Shown: in pieces, positions 33,659-42,741 of the stretch
How the letters are laid out: every line of letters starts with the position of its first letter
Numbering within the stretch: position 1 is the first letter of the stretch
NCBI RefSeq assembly: GCF_002584535.1
Contig: NZ_NUOT01000008.1
Location: forward strand, 516,996 to 580,995
Length of the DNA: 64,000 bases
Reading direction: 5' to 3'
Origin: Bacillus cereus
Lineage (GTDB): Bacteria; Bacillota; Bacilli; Bacillales; Bacillaceae_G
The notes under the pieces: model-generated
What the model saw: only the letters and a program-made list of their open reading frames with translations
Database searches by the model: none
What the model was told of the DNA's origin: nothing
Position numbers and translations under genes: made by a program

Positions 33659-34762
33659 TCAATGCGTATATGCACCTGTGTTATCTTGATCAATTTGATG
33701 ATGAAGTGCGGCATTTAAACCACTCGCGATTACATTTGCCATATCTTCAATAAACGCATCTACTTCTTTTGGGGTCACCATTAAATTATGTCCAAGAGGT
33801 GATAATACCTCATAAATTAACTTTCGCTTTTCTTCTTCTTCCAATGTACCGACTGCTCCTAAAAACATATTACGGCTTTTTTCATCCGGCATATCTTCCT
33901 CTGTTAATTTTTTCTTTTCTCCAAATGTAAAGCCGGCTGGTAATAAAGAACGAGACGGTTTATCGCCTTCTCTCATTTCACGACCAAAATGTTTTAAAAT
34001 AAAATCAATTGTATCGCTCGTAATGGAAACAGCATCTACAACCGTCGGAACACCAATGGCAATTACCGGGATTCCGAGCGTCTCTTTACTCAGTTCTTTT
34101 CGTTTATTTCCTACACCAGACCCAGGATGAATTCCCGTATCTGAAATCTGTACCGTACTATTTACTCGTTCAATAGACCTAGCAGCAAGTGCATCAATCG
34201 CAATAACAAAATCTGGTTTTGTTTTTTCAATGATGCCGTAAATGACATCACTCGTTTCAATCCCTGTAATCCCCATTACACCTGGGCGAATTGCACTAAC
34301 GGGACGATACCCTTCTTCCACGCTTTCAGGCTGTAATTTGAAAAGGTGACGTGTCACAAGCACATTTTCTACAACGATTGGACCGAGCGCATCTGGTGTT
34401 ACATTCCAATTCCCTAATCCGACGATTAAACAGCTTGCCTCTTTAGAGACTCCAATTTCTTCCAAAAAATGAGAGAATTCTTTTGCAAAAATACGTTCCA
34501 CTTTTTGTTGTAATTCTGTATCTTGTTGACGAATCCCCTGCACTTCAAGCGTTAAATAATTTCCAGGCTTTTTACCCATCGCTTCCGAAGCACTCTCATC
34601 GATGATCACTTTCGTAATCGTAACCCCTTCTTCTTCACGCTCTTTTACAACAACACCTTTAATTCCCGTTTGTTCTTGCTGACGTTCTTGCAACATTTGA
34701 TGAGCTTCTACCGCAAGGTCTGTTCTAACACTGTATTTACTTAAATCTAATGGTTCTTTCAT
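33659..34762 (-). CDS. gpr: Spore germination protease GPR
   Basis: GPR degrades small acid-soluble spore proteins at germination, releasing amino acids and DNA. The 367-residue protein begins [20 protein letters not shown], which includes the pro-sequence removed during late sporulation. It then has [14 protein letters not shown] and [10 protein letters not shown] with conserved acidic residues characteristic of peptidase family A25. The ATG at 34762 lies seven bases after GGAGGAG; 15 upstream codons are not coding. The gene is divergent from rpsT, and forespore expression is expected from the family. Confidence 0.95.
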   Translation of the reverse strand: MKEPLDLSKYSVRTDLAVEAHQMLQERQQEQTGIKGVVVKEREEEGVTITKVIIDESASEAMGKKPGNYLTLEVQGIRQQDTELQQKVERIFAKEFSHFLEEIGVSKEASCLIVGLGNWNVTPDALGPIVVENVLVTRHLFKLQPESVEEGYRPVSAIRPGVMGITGIETSDVIYGIIEKTKPDFVIAIDALAARSIERVNSTVQISDTGIHPGSGVGNKRKELSKETLGIPVIAIGVPTVVDAVSITSDTIDFILKHFGREMREGDKPSRSLLPAGFTFGEKKKLTEEDMPDEKSRNMFLGAVGTLEEEEKRKLIYEVLSPLGHNLMVTPKEVDAFIEDMANVIASGLNAALHHQIDQDNTGAYTH

Positions 34763-34943
34763 CGTATCTCCTCCGCAATTCATAGTAAATATAGTTAGAT
34801 TCCCCAAAATTATATAAGGTCATTCTTTCCTTTACATGAAATTTCATTGATCTCGCTATTGCAATTCTCTTCTTCGTTTGATAGAATATCACTTGTTCTA
34901 TGTAAGTATCGAGTCACTCGATCGCACCAGGGAGGTGAAAAGT

Positions 34944-35201
34944 ATGGCAAACATTAAATCTGCTATCAAACGCGCTAAACTTAGCGAAGAGCGTCGTGCA
35001 CATAACGCTTCTATCAAATCTGACATGCGTACAGCTGTTAAAACTGTAGAAGCTTTAGTTACTAATAACGATCTTGAAAATGCTAAAGAAGCTTTCAAAA
35101 CTGCTTCTAAAAAACTTGACAAAGCAGCTCGTAAAGGTCTTATCCACCAAAACGCTGCAGCTCGTCAAAAGTCTCGCTTAGCGAAACAAGTAAACGCGTA
35201 A
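34944..35201 (+). CDS. rpsT: 30S ribosomal protein S20
   Basis: S20 binds 16S rRNA early in 30S assembly. The 85-residue, lysine/alanine-rich protein starts [18 protein letters not shown] and ends [18 protein letters not shown] precedes the ATG at 34944; 22 upstream in-frame codons are leader. It is on the plus strand, opposite to gpr and holA, and has its own terminator. Confidence 0.97.
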   Translation: MANIKSAIKRAKLSEERRAHNASIKSDMRTAVKTVEALVTNNDLENAKEAFKTASKKLDKAARKGLIHQNAAARQKSRLAKQVNA

Positions 35202-35207
35202 GGCGTT

Positions 35208-35238
35208 TAAAAACGATCCATTCGGGTCGTTTTTTTAT
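35208..35238 (+). terminator. rpsT terminator
   Basis: The stem AAACGATCC / GGGTCGTTT (one G-U pair) with an ATTC loop is followed by a run of T on the plus strand. Confidence 0.88.
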
Positions 35239-35273
35239 ATACAAAAAAGTTCACGCAGCAAACGGCATGAACT

Positions 35274-35520
35274 TTTTATTTTATCCAGCTACGGCAACTA
35301 GAAACTCCAGCCATTTCACACTCTCGGTCGAAGCCAAAAGCGCTTCTCAGTCGAGCGCTCCAATGCCTTACGCTTCTTAGCAAGCTGCCTTCGCTTTTAT
35401 TTTATCCAGCTACGGCAACTAGAAACTCCAGCCATTTCACACTCTCGGTCGAAGCCAAAAGCGCTTCTCAGTCGAGTGCTCCAATGCCTTACGCTTCTTG
35501 GCAAGCTGCCTCCGCTTTTA
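35274..35520. repeat. Tandem duplication of a 121-bp intergenic element
   Basis: Two head-to-tail copies (about 35274-35394 and 35395-35515) have a period of 121 bases and differ at only three positions. Each unit starts TTTTATTTTATCCAGC and ends CGCTTTTA; a further TTTTAT follows the second copy, so a TTTAT-type sequence bounds every unit. Each contains the potential stem AGCGCT / AGCGCT; the AGCGCT to AGTGCT change in copy 2 keeps pairing through G-U. No protein is encoded. It resembles the dispersed bcr-type repeats of the B. cereus group, but I cannot assign it to a specific class. Confidence 0.85.
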
Positions 35521-35524
35521 TTTT

Positions 35525-36538
35525 TTATCCAATATGATTTAAACGCATTAAGAAAAACTCTAAGACAAGTTTCTTATCCATTTTCCCCGTTTTCATACTA
35601 TAATCAGCTTCAGCTAATTCTAAAATAACCTTTTTTAATTCTTCAAACGAGAAAAGTTTCGTTTGATTCATCGCCAACTTTACTCGGTATGGATGAACAC
35701 CAATATGCGAAGCAATTTGATTTTGTCCGTATCCGCGTTGCTGCAATTCTTTTACTTGGTATAGCAAACGAAATTGACTTACTAATAATGCCAATAATTT
35801 AATCGGTTCCTCTTGCTGCGTAAATAATCCATCTAAAATTTGCATAGCCCCAGCAATATCTTTTTTCACTACCTTTTCTGTTAACGCAAACACATTTTGT
35901 TCAACCGATTTTGGTACAAGTTCTGCCACAAGTCCTGTTGTAATTTCTCCTCCCATACCAACATAAAGGGTCAACTTGTCCATTTCCTTTGCTAACATCG
36001 TTACATTGCTTCCTACAAGCTCTAACAGCAAACCAACAGCTGTTTCCTCAATATGTACATGCACTTCATCCGCACGAGCCACAATCCATTTACGAACGTC
36101 CTGCACTTGCATCGCATTGGCTTCTACCACATCTGCAGTTTTCTTTAATAATTTTGTGATTTTTTTCCGCTCATCTAATTTTTCATAGGGGGCCACAAAT
36201 ACAACAAGCGAAAATGGAGATGGTTCTGCAATATACTCCTCTAAAATCTTTATATTTTGTTCTAATTTCTCTTTTTGTGAAGTTAAAAACAACGGGGATT
36301 TAATTAGTAATATTTTACGTTCTCCAAAAAAAGGAAGCGTCCGTGCATCTTCTACTACATCTTCTAAATACGCTTCTTCTAAGTCATACGTTACAACATT
36401 AAATTCACGATCTTCTTCAGCTAGCGATTCATTCGTTATAAGCTTTATTGTTTCATTTATAAAATAAGCTTCCGTTCCATATATTAAATACAGCGGCGCA
36501 AACTGTTTCTTTTTAATCTTCTTATGTATATCACTCAT
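35525..36538 (-). CDS. holA: DNA polymerase III subunit delta
   Basis: HolA (YqeN) is the wrench subunit of the clamp loader and opens the beta clamp. The 337 residues fit the family: N-terminal APLYLIYGTEAYFINETI, the AAA+-like core without a working Walker A, and a C-terminal collar domain with LALLVSQFRLLYQVKEL and ADYSMKTGKMDKKLVLEFFL. The neighbours yqzM, comEC and rpsT match B. subtilis. The repeat element lies only a few bases beyond its stop. Confidence 0.95.
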   Translation of the reverse strand: MSDIHKKIKKKQFAPLYLIYGTEAYFINETIKLITNESLAEEDREFNVVTYDLEEAYLEDVVEDARTLPFFGERKILLIKSPLFLTSQKEKLEQNIKILEEYIAEPSPFSLVVFVAPYEKLDERKKITKLLKKTADVVEANAMQVQDVRKWIVARADEVHVHIEETAVGLLLELVGSNVTMLAKEMDKLTLYVGMGGEITTGLVAELVPKSVEQNVFALTEKVVKKDIAGAMQILDGLFTQQEEPIKLLALLVSQFRLLYQVKELQQRGYGQNQIASHIGVHPYRVKLAMNQTKLFSFEELKKVILELAEADYSMKTGKMDKKLVLEFFLMRLNHIG

Positions 36539-37030
36539 ATTTTTTCCTACTCCCTAACTTGGCAATATATCTATATACTAATGCGGTATCTTTTGTTTTA
36601 CAAGTACAAAGGAACAGGCTTAAGGCCCGTCCCTTTATCTATATAAAACGCCACGCAATAAGTCCCGGGATTCTTATTGGTGTGCGGTAACCGCTTTACT
36701 ATTATTATTCGCAACTGCCTGATAAGTATAATTGTTAACTGTTAACATGCATGGAAATCAAATTCCCGCCTTTTACTCACATAAGATTCAACACTTACCT
36801 CTACTCATATCTTCTCATTTCTTTCGCTATTTACGAGTAAAACCCTCACTCAAAATTTAACGAAAGAAAAGAAGTTAGATACAGGATCAAACGCTCAATT
36901 AGTTAAGAGAGATAATGAGTAAGGGCGAAAGTATCACTGATTAAAACCTCCCTTTATCTTCATATGGAAATTGTAGATTTTTTTCTGACAATATTTTATA
37001 CTAAAATGGAATGTTGGGGAGGGATTCTAA
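36539..37030. other. Long intergenic region holA-yqzM
   Basis: This 492-base gap is unusually long. It holds an imperfect hairpin (AGGAACAGGC / GCCCGTCCCT, about 36610-36634), a palindromic stretch CAATAAGxCCCGGGA-CTTATTG near 36656-36680, GTTAACTGTTAAC at about 36737-36749, and on the minus strand a 24-codon frame (MLTVNNYTYQAVANNNSKAV...) with no well-placed binding site. I make no confident gene call here. Confidence 0.45.
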
Positions 37031-37165
37031 ATGAATGAATTTGAGCAAAACGTTCAAAGTAAACGCAATGACGCTATTGATTCAGGGGTAGGTTTTATCG
37101 TCTCATTTGGTTTTTTCGCAACACTTTTCATTATCGCAACAATTATTAAATTTATTGGTTCTTAA
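37031..37165 (+). CDS. yqzM: YqzM family small membrane protein
   Basis: This 44-residue protein starts MNEFEQNVQSKRNDAIDSGV and ends with one membrane helix (FIVSFGFFATLFIIATIIKF). It is nearly identical to B. subtilis YqzM as I recall it, and lies next to comEC as there. GGGGAGGG precedes the ATG. The function is unknown. Confidence 0.92.
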   Translation: MNEFEQNVQSKRNDAIDSGVGFIVSFGFFATLFIIATIIKFIGS

Positions 37166-37192
37166 AGGCTGCTACTTGCAGCCTTCTTTTTT
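37164..37192 (+). terminator. yqzM terminator
   Basis: The stem AAGGCTGC / GCAGCCTT with a five-base loop is followed by TCTTTTTT on the plus strand, starting at the yqzM stop codon. Confidence 0.9.
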
Positions 37193-37208
37193 CACTTCAT
37201 CTTTTCTA

Positions 37209-39521
37209 TCATTCATCATATGTCATTTTACTTTGAAACGTTCCCTTTTCACCTTCAAAAACATAGGAAATAGCTCCTTGCTTGTCCGTTCGCCATATTT
37301 CAATATCCATTTCTAACAAACGTTCTAACACTTGCTGATGCGGATGACCATATCGATTATGTTCTCCAGCGGAAACAATTGCTTTACGGGGCTGGATGAG
37401 TTGCAAAAAAGATGATGAGGTTGATGTCTTACTACCGTGATGCCCAACCTTTAAAATATCAGCTCGCAATTCTGGGTACTGTTCTACAATTCGACGCTCG
37501 CCCTTCTCTTCTAGATCTCCAGTAAACAGCCATGCAAGTTCACCTATCTTTGCCCATAACACAATTGAAGAATCGTTATCCCCATTTTCTCTGCCCTCTG
37601 GAGATAACACAACAAATTCCGCTTCATCTATTTGCCACCTATCCCCTTCTCCCACGATGTTCGTTCGTATATTCTTTTGTTTTGCCATATGCTTCAATTC
37701 TTTTTCTAACACCGTATCCTCTAGCTTCCTTCCAAACACAATTTCTTCTACAGTAATAGATGATACTACTTCTTTTGCAGCTCCCATATGATCTGTATCA
37801 CCATGCGTCACAATCAACTTATCAATTTTTCGAATACCTTCTTTTTGTAAAAATGGGAGAAGAATATCATGTCCAACAGAAAACTCATGTTTTTTCTTCT
37901 GCCACACTTCTTTTTTTACAGGAATCGTCCCTCCTGTATCAACGAGATAAATTCCCTTGTCATATGGAAGACGAATCAAAATTGCATCCCCTTGTCCAAC
38001 ATCAATAAAAGTCACACTTCCGCTAGCACGGAAATAAGGCGAAACATAATGAAAAATACACATAGAGAGGAAAATTCCGGCGACTAGGAACAAATAACGT
38101 TTTTTGGCCGCTTTTTCCCAGACAACAAATATACCAATAATACTAAAACAATATAAAACCATAAGAAATAGAGGTGTTTGTCCAAAAGTAAGACGAAGAA
38201 GCGGGAGGGTTTCACAATATTGAAGAATCTCATTCGAAAGCGTTAAACAGACTGATAATCCGTGTGCCATCCATGTCGATATAAAAGGAACAAATAACAT
38301 ACAAAGAAACATAACGATGCTACATGGTAACACAATACAAGATAAAAACGGGACATATATAAGATTGAGGAAAATACTGTATGGGGAAAAATAACCAAAA
38401 TGATATAACAAAATAGGAATACTAGCAAGTTGTGAAATCAATGAAAGATAGATTGTATTTTGAATTAGACCGTTATCCTGTTTTAATAAACGATTCGTTG
38501 AAAGCAATAGCGCAAAACTACCAACAAACGAAAATTGAAATCCAATATCAAAAGCCATATAAGGATCATATAAAAACATCAATATAGCCGTCATACTAAG
38601 TGCATCTAAACTCGTAACACGGATAGAATGCATGAGTGCTAGCAACAACATAACACCCGTTACAGAAGCTCTCACGACAGATGGAGATGCCCCAGCTAAA
38701 AACATATAAAGGGGAATACAAACAATGAGACATATTGTTGTCATTTCCCTAGTTATTCCAATCCTAAGCAAAACAAAGTAGCCAATTGCCGTTAACAGCA
38801 CAATATGCGACCCCGAAATCGCCAATAAGTGAATAAGGCCAAACTGTTGGTATTGTTCTTCTACTTCAAATGTCATCTGTTGCCGATCACCAAACAACAA
38901 CGCATTCATAAATGCTCCAGGTTGCCCAGGAAACATTTCTGTCACTATCGACACTGCGTTTTGGCGTAATAAAAAAAACCACTGTGTGAACGTCAAAGAT
39001 TTTTGGGTACAATTCGAAATCTCTTTTGCTTCAAATAAAAAATGAATCTTTTGCTTATACAAATAGTCACGATAGTCAAATCCATGAAAATTCCTTGCTT
39101 CTGATGGTACTTTCATTTCTCCTTTAAATGTACAACTCATACCCGCATGTAATTGCTCCAACTGTTCTTTTTGTTTAGCTGACTGAATTTTGTAAAATAA
39201 TTGCAACGTATCCCTCTCATTGACCTCTATTTGAAAAGAAAGCCGATCACCATTTATAAGAGGTGTCGTTTGAATTACACCATCTGTCATTTCAAATTCT
39301 AACCCTTTTGAAGGCTGATTTTCCAGTTCCATATATGAGGTATAGAGGAAACCACATAAACCTGCCAGTATACAAAAAATGAGGACTTGGTGCGAAGTAC
39401 GATATATACAGAATAAAATATAACAACCAAACACACTAACAGACAACAACTGAAACGAGGAACAGGAAATTGCAATCCCCATAGCAAACGAGATTGCAAC
39501 ATAGCTCCATTGTCCACGCAA
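37209..39521 (-). CDS. comEC: DNA internalization competence protein ComEC/Rec2
   Basis: ComEC forms the membrane channel for transforming single-stranded DNA. The 770-residue protein has N-terminal membrane helices, an OB-like DUF4131 region, a multi-helix competence domain (LLAISGSHIVLLTAIGY) and a C-terminal metallo-beta-lactamase domain with THGDTDHMGAA and VGHHGSKTS. I place the start at a TTG at 39521 (MRGQWSYVAIS) preceded by GGGGTGAG. The frame stays open 30 codons upstream through a repeat-like sequence. It is the distal gene of the comE operon; nothing appears broken. Confidence 0.95.
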   Translation of the reverse strand: MRGQWSYVAISFAMGIAISCSSFQLLSVSVFGCYILFCIYRTSHQVLIFCILAGLCGFLYTSYMELENQPSKGLEFEMTDGVIQTTPLINGDRLSFQIEVNERDTLQLFYKIQSAKQKEQLEQLHAGMSCTFKGEMKVPSEARNFHGFDYRDYLYKQKIHFLFEAKEISNCTQKSLTFTQWFFLLRQNAVSIVTEMFPGQPGAFMNALLFGDRQQMTFEVEEQYQQFGLIHLLAISGSHIVLLTAIGYFVLLRIGITREMTTICLIVCIPLYMFLAGASPSVVRASVTGVMLLLALMHSIRVTSLDALSMTAILMFLYDPYMAFDIGFQFSFVGSFALLLSTNRLLKQDNGLIQNTIYLSLISQLASIPILLYHFGYFSPYSIFLNLIYVPFLSCIVLPCSIVMFLCMLFVPFISTWMAHGLSVCLTLSNEILQYCETLPLLRLTFGQTPLFLMVLYCFSIIGIFVVWEKAAKKRYLFLVAGIFLSMCIFHYVSPYFRASGSVTFIDVGQGDAILIRLPYDKGIYLVDTGGTIPVKKEVWQKKKHEFSVGHDILLPFLQKEGIRKIDKLIVTHGDTDHMGAAKEVVSSITVEEIVFGRKLEDTVLEKELKHMAKQKNIRTNIVGEGDRWQIDEAEFVVLSPEGRENGDNDSSIVLWAKIGELAWLFTGDLEEKGERRIVEQYPELRADILKVGHHGSKTSTSSSFLQLIQPRKAIVSAGEHNRYGHPHQQVLERLLEMDIEIWRTDKQGAISYVFEGEKGTFQSKMTYDE

Positions 39522-39529
39522 CTTATACT

Positions 39530-39690
39530 CACCCCTTATAGTGGGTGTTCGAAAAGGCCGGTAAAGATGACTATTACATTTCTTCACCTGCACCGCCAGT
39601 CCGGTACTCATGTAGTCCCACCTACACTCCGCACTCTCCTAGCTTCCGTGCCTCGAACCACCAGCCTCTCTTTATCCTCCTTTTTGAACA
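39530..39690. repeat. Repeat-like GC-richer element upstream of comEC
   Basis: The gap between comEB and comEC has a base composition unlike its surroundings and contains, on the minus strand, GTTCGAGGCACGGAAGC, GAGAGTGCGGAGTGTAG and GAGTACCGGACTGGCGG. I believe I have seen near-identical strings in many intergenic sites of B. cereus-group genomes, where they create false N-terminal extensions of the following gene. This is memory, not a search. Confidence 0.5.
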
Positions 39691-39695
39691 CACAT

Positions 39696-40253
39696 CTATA
39701 TGATCTCTTTTGCTTTAGCGAATACTTGTTGTAATTCATTCATTGTTAAATCATCTTTTTCTAAAGATGAAAACAGTTCTTTTAATTGTACATTACGCTT
39801 TTGTTGCTCTATTGATGTAATATCATATTCTAGTGGAACATGTTTCACTTTCACATTTGCTTGCTCAAACAATTCTATAGCGTAAGGGTGATTTTTATAA
39901 TCTTGTGCATAATAAACAGCTGTAATACCACTTTGAATAATGGCTTTACAACATTGTAAACAAGGAAAGTGCGTGACATACATCTCCGCATCTTCTGTTT
40001 TCGCACCAAATTTCGCACATTGCAACAGTGCATTCATTTCAGCATGAATTGTACGAACACAGTGATTATCAATGACGTAACATCCATCATCTATACAATG
40101 CACACCACCCTTGATTGAACCGTTATATCCGCCCGCGATAATTCTCTTATCACGGACAATTGTCGCTCCTACCGCAAGCCTTGTACATGTGCTACGCAGT
40201 GATAACAAGTGACTTTGCGTCATAAAATATTGATCCCAAGAAATTCGTTCCAT
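39696..40253 (-). CDS. comEB: ComE operon protein 2 (dCMP deaminase-like)
   Basis: This 185-residue cytidine/dCMP deaminase-family protein has the zinc site in TIHAEMNALLQC and FPCLQCCKAI, with RDKRIIAGGYNGSIKG before it. It sits second in the comE operon. In B. subtilis ComEB is not essential for DNA uptake and has been linked to polar localisation of competence proteins. dCMP deaminase activity is likely from the motifs. The C-terminal 45 residues are an extra helical tail. Confidence 0.94.
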   Translation of the reverse strand: MERISWDQYFMTQSHLLSLRSTCTRLAVGATIVRDKRIIAGGYNGSIKGGVHCIDDGCYVIDNHCVRTIHAEMNALLQCAKFGAKTEDAEMYVTHFPCLQCCKAIIQSGITAVYYAQDYKNHPYAIELFEQANVKVKHVPLEYDITSIEQQKRNVQLKELFSSLEKDDLTMNELQQVFAKAKEII

Positions 40254-40314
40254 ATGTTCACCTACTTTTTCATCTACTTGTAGTGTAGCGAAAGAAGAAA
40301 AAGTTCGTCAATCC

Positions 40315-40911
40315 TTACGGAATAATTATTTTATTTTTTATTTTTTCAAGAGACTTCTCTCCGATACCATCTACCTCCAGTAAATCTTCTATTTTTTGAA
40401 ACGGACCATGTTCTTCTCGATATTTCATAATATTTTCTGCTTTTCGAGGTCCAATTCCCGTTATTTTTTCGAGTTGCTCTTTTGATGCAACATTAATTTG
40501 AACTTTCTCCTCCTGCCCTGAAGGTAGATTGGCTCCCTGAACCTGCTCTCCTTTTTTTGGGACATAAAGTAGCATTTGATCTTGCATACGCTGTGCTAAA
40601 TTTACTTTTGCACGATCCGCTTCAGGTAAAAAACCACCTGCTTTTTCAATCCCATCTTTTACACGTGCATCCATCTCTACCTCATATACCCCTTCACGGT
40701 GCACTGCTCCTTTTATATCAATCATCATTGTTTTTTTCTTTTCTTTTGAATCTGCTAATTTCAATTTTCCTTTTTTCTCTTCACTCTTTATATTTGTGTC
40801 AATTTTCACAGCCGATTGCATAGCTTGCTGCTTCGTCTGCCACATAAAAAGGATACCTACAACACCAACAACTCCTAATAAAGCGAGCCACTTCTTTTGA
40901 AAATTCCGCAT
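40315..40911 (-). CDS. comEA: Competence DNA receptor ComEA
   Basis: ComEA is the membrane-anchored receptor that binds double-stranded DNA outside the cell during transformation. The 198 residues have one N-terminal membrane helix (LALLGVVGVVGILFMW), a charged linker, a SLBB-like domain (MIDIKGAVHREGVYEV) and two C-terminal helix-hairpin-helix motifs (LEKITGIGPRKAENIMKYR, IEDLLEVDGIGEKSLEKI). It is the first gene of comEA-comEB-comEC and diverges from comER with 82 bases between. Confidence 0.96.
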   Translation of the reverse strand: MRNFQKKWLALLGVVGVVGILFMWQTKQQAMQSAVKIDTNIKSEEKKGKLKLADSKEKKKTMMIDIKGAVHREGVYEVEMDARVKDGIEKAGGFLPEADRAKVNLAQRMQDQMLLYVPKKGEQVQGANLPSGQEEKVQINVASKEQLEKITGIGPRKAENIMKYREEHGPFQKIEDLLEVDGIGEKSLEKIKNKIIIP

Positions 40912-40993
40912 GATTTTAATACCTCCAATTCATAAATTCACAACATGGTTCATATTGTTTAGGAGAAAGATGTTACGAAGGAGGGATGAAACA

Positions 40994-41821
40994 TTGAACA
41001 TAGGAATTATAGGGACAGGAAACATGGGGAATATACTGATCGATGCATTTTTAGAAACCCATGCTGTCAAACCTTCGTGCCTTACTATTATTAATCGTAC
41101 GCCTGCCAAAGCATATCATACAAAAGAGAAGTATCCTTCTGTTCATATAGCAAAGACTGTGGAAGAGGTAATTGAACGCTCTCAACTTATTTTTATTTGT
41201 GTTAAACCTTTAGACATTTATCCAATTTTAAAAAAACATGCTGACCACTTTACTGATGAAAAATGTTTAATTTCTATTACAAGCCCCATATCAGCAGATC
41301 AAGTAGAAAAGGTTGTATCTTGTAACGTCGCACGTATTATTCCGAGCATCACAAACCGAGCGTTCTCTGGCGCCTCACTATTTACATTCGGCAAAAACTG
41401 TTCGAAGGAATGGAAACAAAAGTTACTTCGTCTATTTGAAAATATTTCCACACCTATTGTAATTGAAGAAGGTATTACACGGGTTTCATCTGATATCGCA
41501 AGCTGCGGGCCTGCATTTTTCAGCTACTTACTACAATGTTTCATTGATGCTGCTGTAGATAAAACAAATATTACCAATGAAGAAGCAACTATTTTAGCAA
41601 GTGAAATGATTATCGGGATGGGGAAACTACTAGAGAAAAAAGTTTTCACATTACCAACTCTGCAAGAAAAGGTATGTGTAAAAGGCGGCGTTACAGGAGA
41701 GGGTATTCGGGTTTTAGAGGCTCATGTCGGAAATATGTTCCATAAATTATTCGAGCGAACACACGAAAAATATGATGAAGATTTAGAAGGCGTTGAACAA
41801 CAATTTAAGAAGCACACGTAA
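40994..41821 (+). CDS. comER: ComER, pyrroline-5-carboxylate reductase-like protein
   Basis: This 275-residue protein has the Rossmann motif GIIGTGNMGNILIDAF and the ProC-family C-terminal motif (CVKGGVTGEGIRVLE). It is divergent from comEA, as in B. subtilis. The start is a TTG at 40994 after AAGGAGGG; 28 upstream codons would run into the comEA start region. B. cereus-group comER has been connected with sporulation and biofilm control through Spo0A. Whether it reduces pyrroline-5-carboxylate is not known. Confidence 0.9.
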   Translation: MNIGIIGTGNMGNILIDAFLETHAVKPSCLTIINRTPAKAYHTKEKYPSVHIAKTVEEVIERSQLIFICVKPLDIYPILKKHADHFTDEKCLISITSPISADQVEKVVSCNVARIIPSITNRAFSGASLFTFGKNCSKEWKQKLLRLFENISTPIVIEEGITRVSSDIASCGPAFFSYLLQCFIDAAVDKTNITNEEATILASEMIIGMGKLLEKKVFTLPTLQEKVCVKGGVTGEGIRVLEAHVGNMFHKLFERTHEKYDEDLEGVEQQFKKHT

Positions 41822-41959
41822 ATAATACGCCGCAATGATACAAAACCCTCTAAAAAACGATGATCTTTTCTCATCCTATTTTTTATCAAACTTTTATTTT
41901 TATATTTTCTAGGTATTACTTTTCTACTTTTCTATAAATAAAATATCATATTCTAAACA

Positions 41960-41994
41960 AGACAAAAGCAACCTAATCGGTTGCTTTTGTTTTA
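41960..41994. terminator. Terminator between comER and yqeM
   Basis: The stem AAAAGCAACC / GGTTGCTTTT with a TAATC loop overlaps the yqeM stop codon. T-runs are present on both sides, so it can serve yqeM and comER. Confidence 0.85.
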
Positions 41995-42741
41995 TCTATT
42001 CTTTTTCACCATAAAAAAGATACGTTCCGTTTGTTCAGTTACTTCTATTCGTTCAAAATCACCTGTTACACGAAGGATTGTAAATCCAGCTTCTTCAAGC
42101 CATTTTGTTACTAATTCAACTGAATAAGCACGTTGCATATGGCATTCATCAAAGCGATGATATACACCTTCCTCTGGATCCTGTACAAAAAATGACAAGT
42201 CATGTTCTACACTATTTGATTCTTCATCAAGGAAGCAGTTCCAAATAAGAGCTATCTCTTCCCCATTAACTGTGTACGTTTCATTTTGAAATACATGATG
42301 AATTTTATATAAAGAGTGTATATCAAATAAGAACAAACCATCTTGGCGCAAGTGATGATATACGCGTCTGAAAGTCTCTTGTATCCCTTCTTCTTCCAAT
42401 ACATAATTCAATGAATCACAAAAGATTGTAATACAATCAAATTCACCTGGAACATCCAGCTCTCTCATATCTTGTTGATAAAAAGGAATAAAAAATCCTT
42501 CTCCTCCAAGTTTTTGTTGTGCAACTGTTAACATTTCTTCTGAAAGATCGACACCAATCACGTCATAACCTTTTCGCACAAGCGGAAGTGTTACATTCCC
42601 AGTCCCGCATGCTACATCGAGAATCTTCGCCTCTTTCATACCTGCCTGCTGTAAGCTTTCTTCTGTGAATTCTACCCATTTATCATATGGAACATCATTC
42701 ATAAGTTCATCATACAACAAAGCAAATTGCTCGTACCTCAT
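41992..42741 (-). CDS. yqeM: SAM-dependent methyltransferase YqeM
   Basis: This 249-residue class I methyltransferase has motif I ILDVACGTGNVTLPL, then DVIGVDLSEEML and FDCITIFCDSLNY. The substrate is unknown. Its ATG overlaps the rsfS stop, and the run nadD-yqeK-rsfS-yqeM is the B. subtilis order, suggesting a role linked with NAD or ribosome metabolism that is not demonstrated. Confidence 0.9.
   Translation of the reverse strand: MRYEQFALLYDELMNDVPYDKWVEFTEESLQQAGMKEAKILDVACGTGNVTLPLVRKGYDVIGVDLSEEMLTVAQQKLGGEGFFIPFYQQDMRELDVPGEFDCITIFCDSLNYVLEEEGIQETFRRVYHHLRQDGLFLFDIHSLYKIHHVFQNETYTVNGEEIALIWNCFLDEESNSVEHDLSFFVQDPEEGVYHRFDECHMQRAYSVELVTKWLEEAGFTILRVTGDFERIEVTEQTERIFFMVKKNR

Noticed and set aside
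35274-35520. CRISPR-like tandem repeats
   Set aside because: The unit is 121 bases with only two copies and no spacers, so it is not a CRISPR array.
39522-39611. 30-codon N-terminal extension of ComEC
   Set aside because: The extension lies in a repeat-like element and lacks membrane or family similarity; the TTG at 39521 has a proper binding site.
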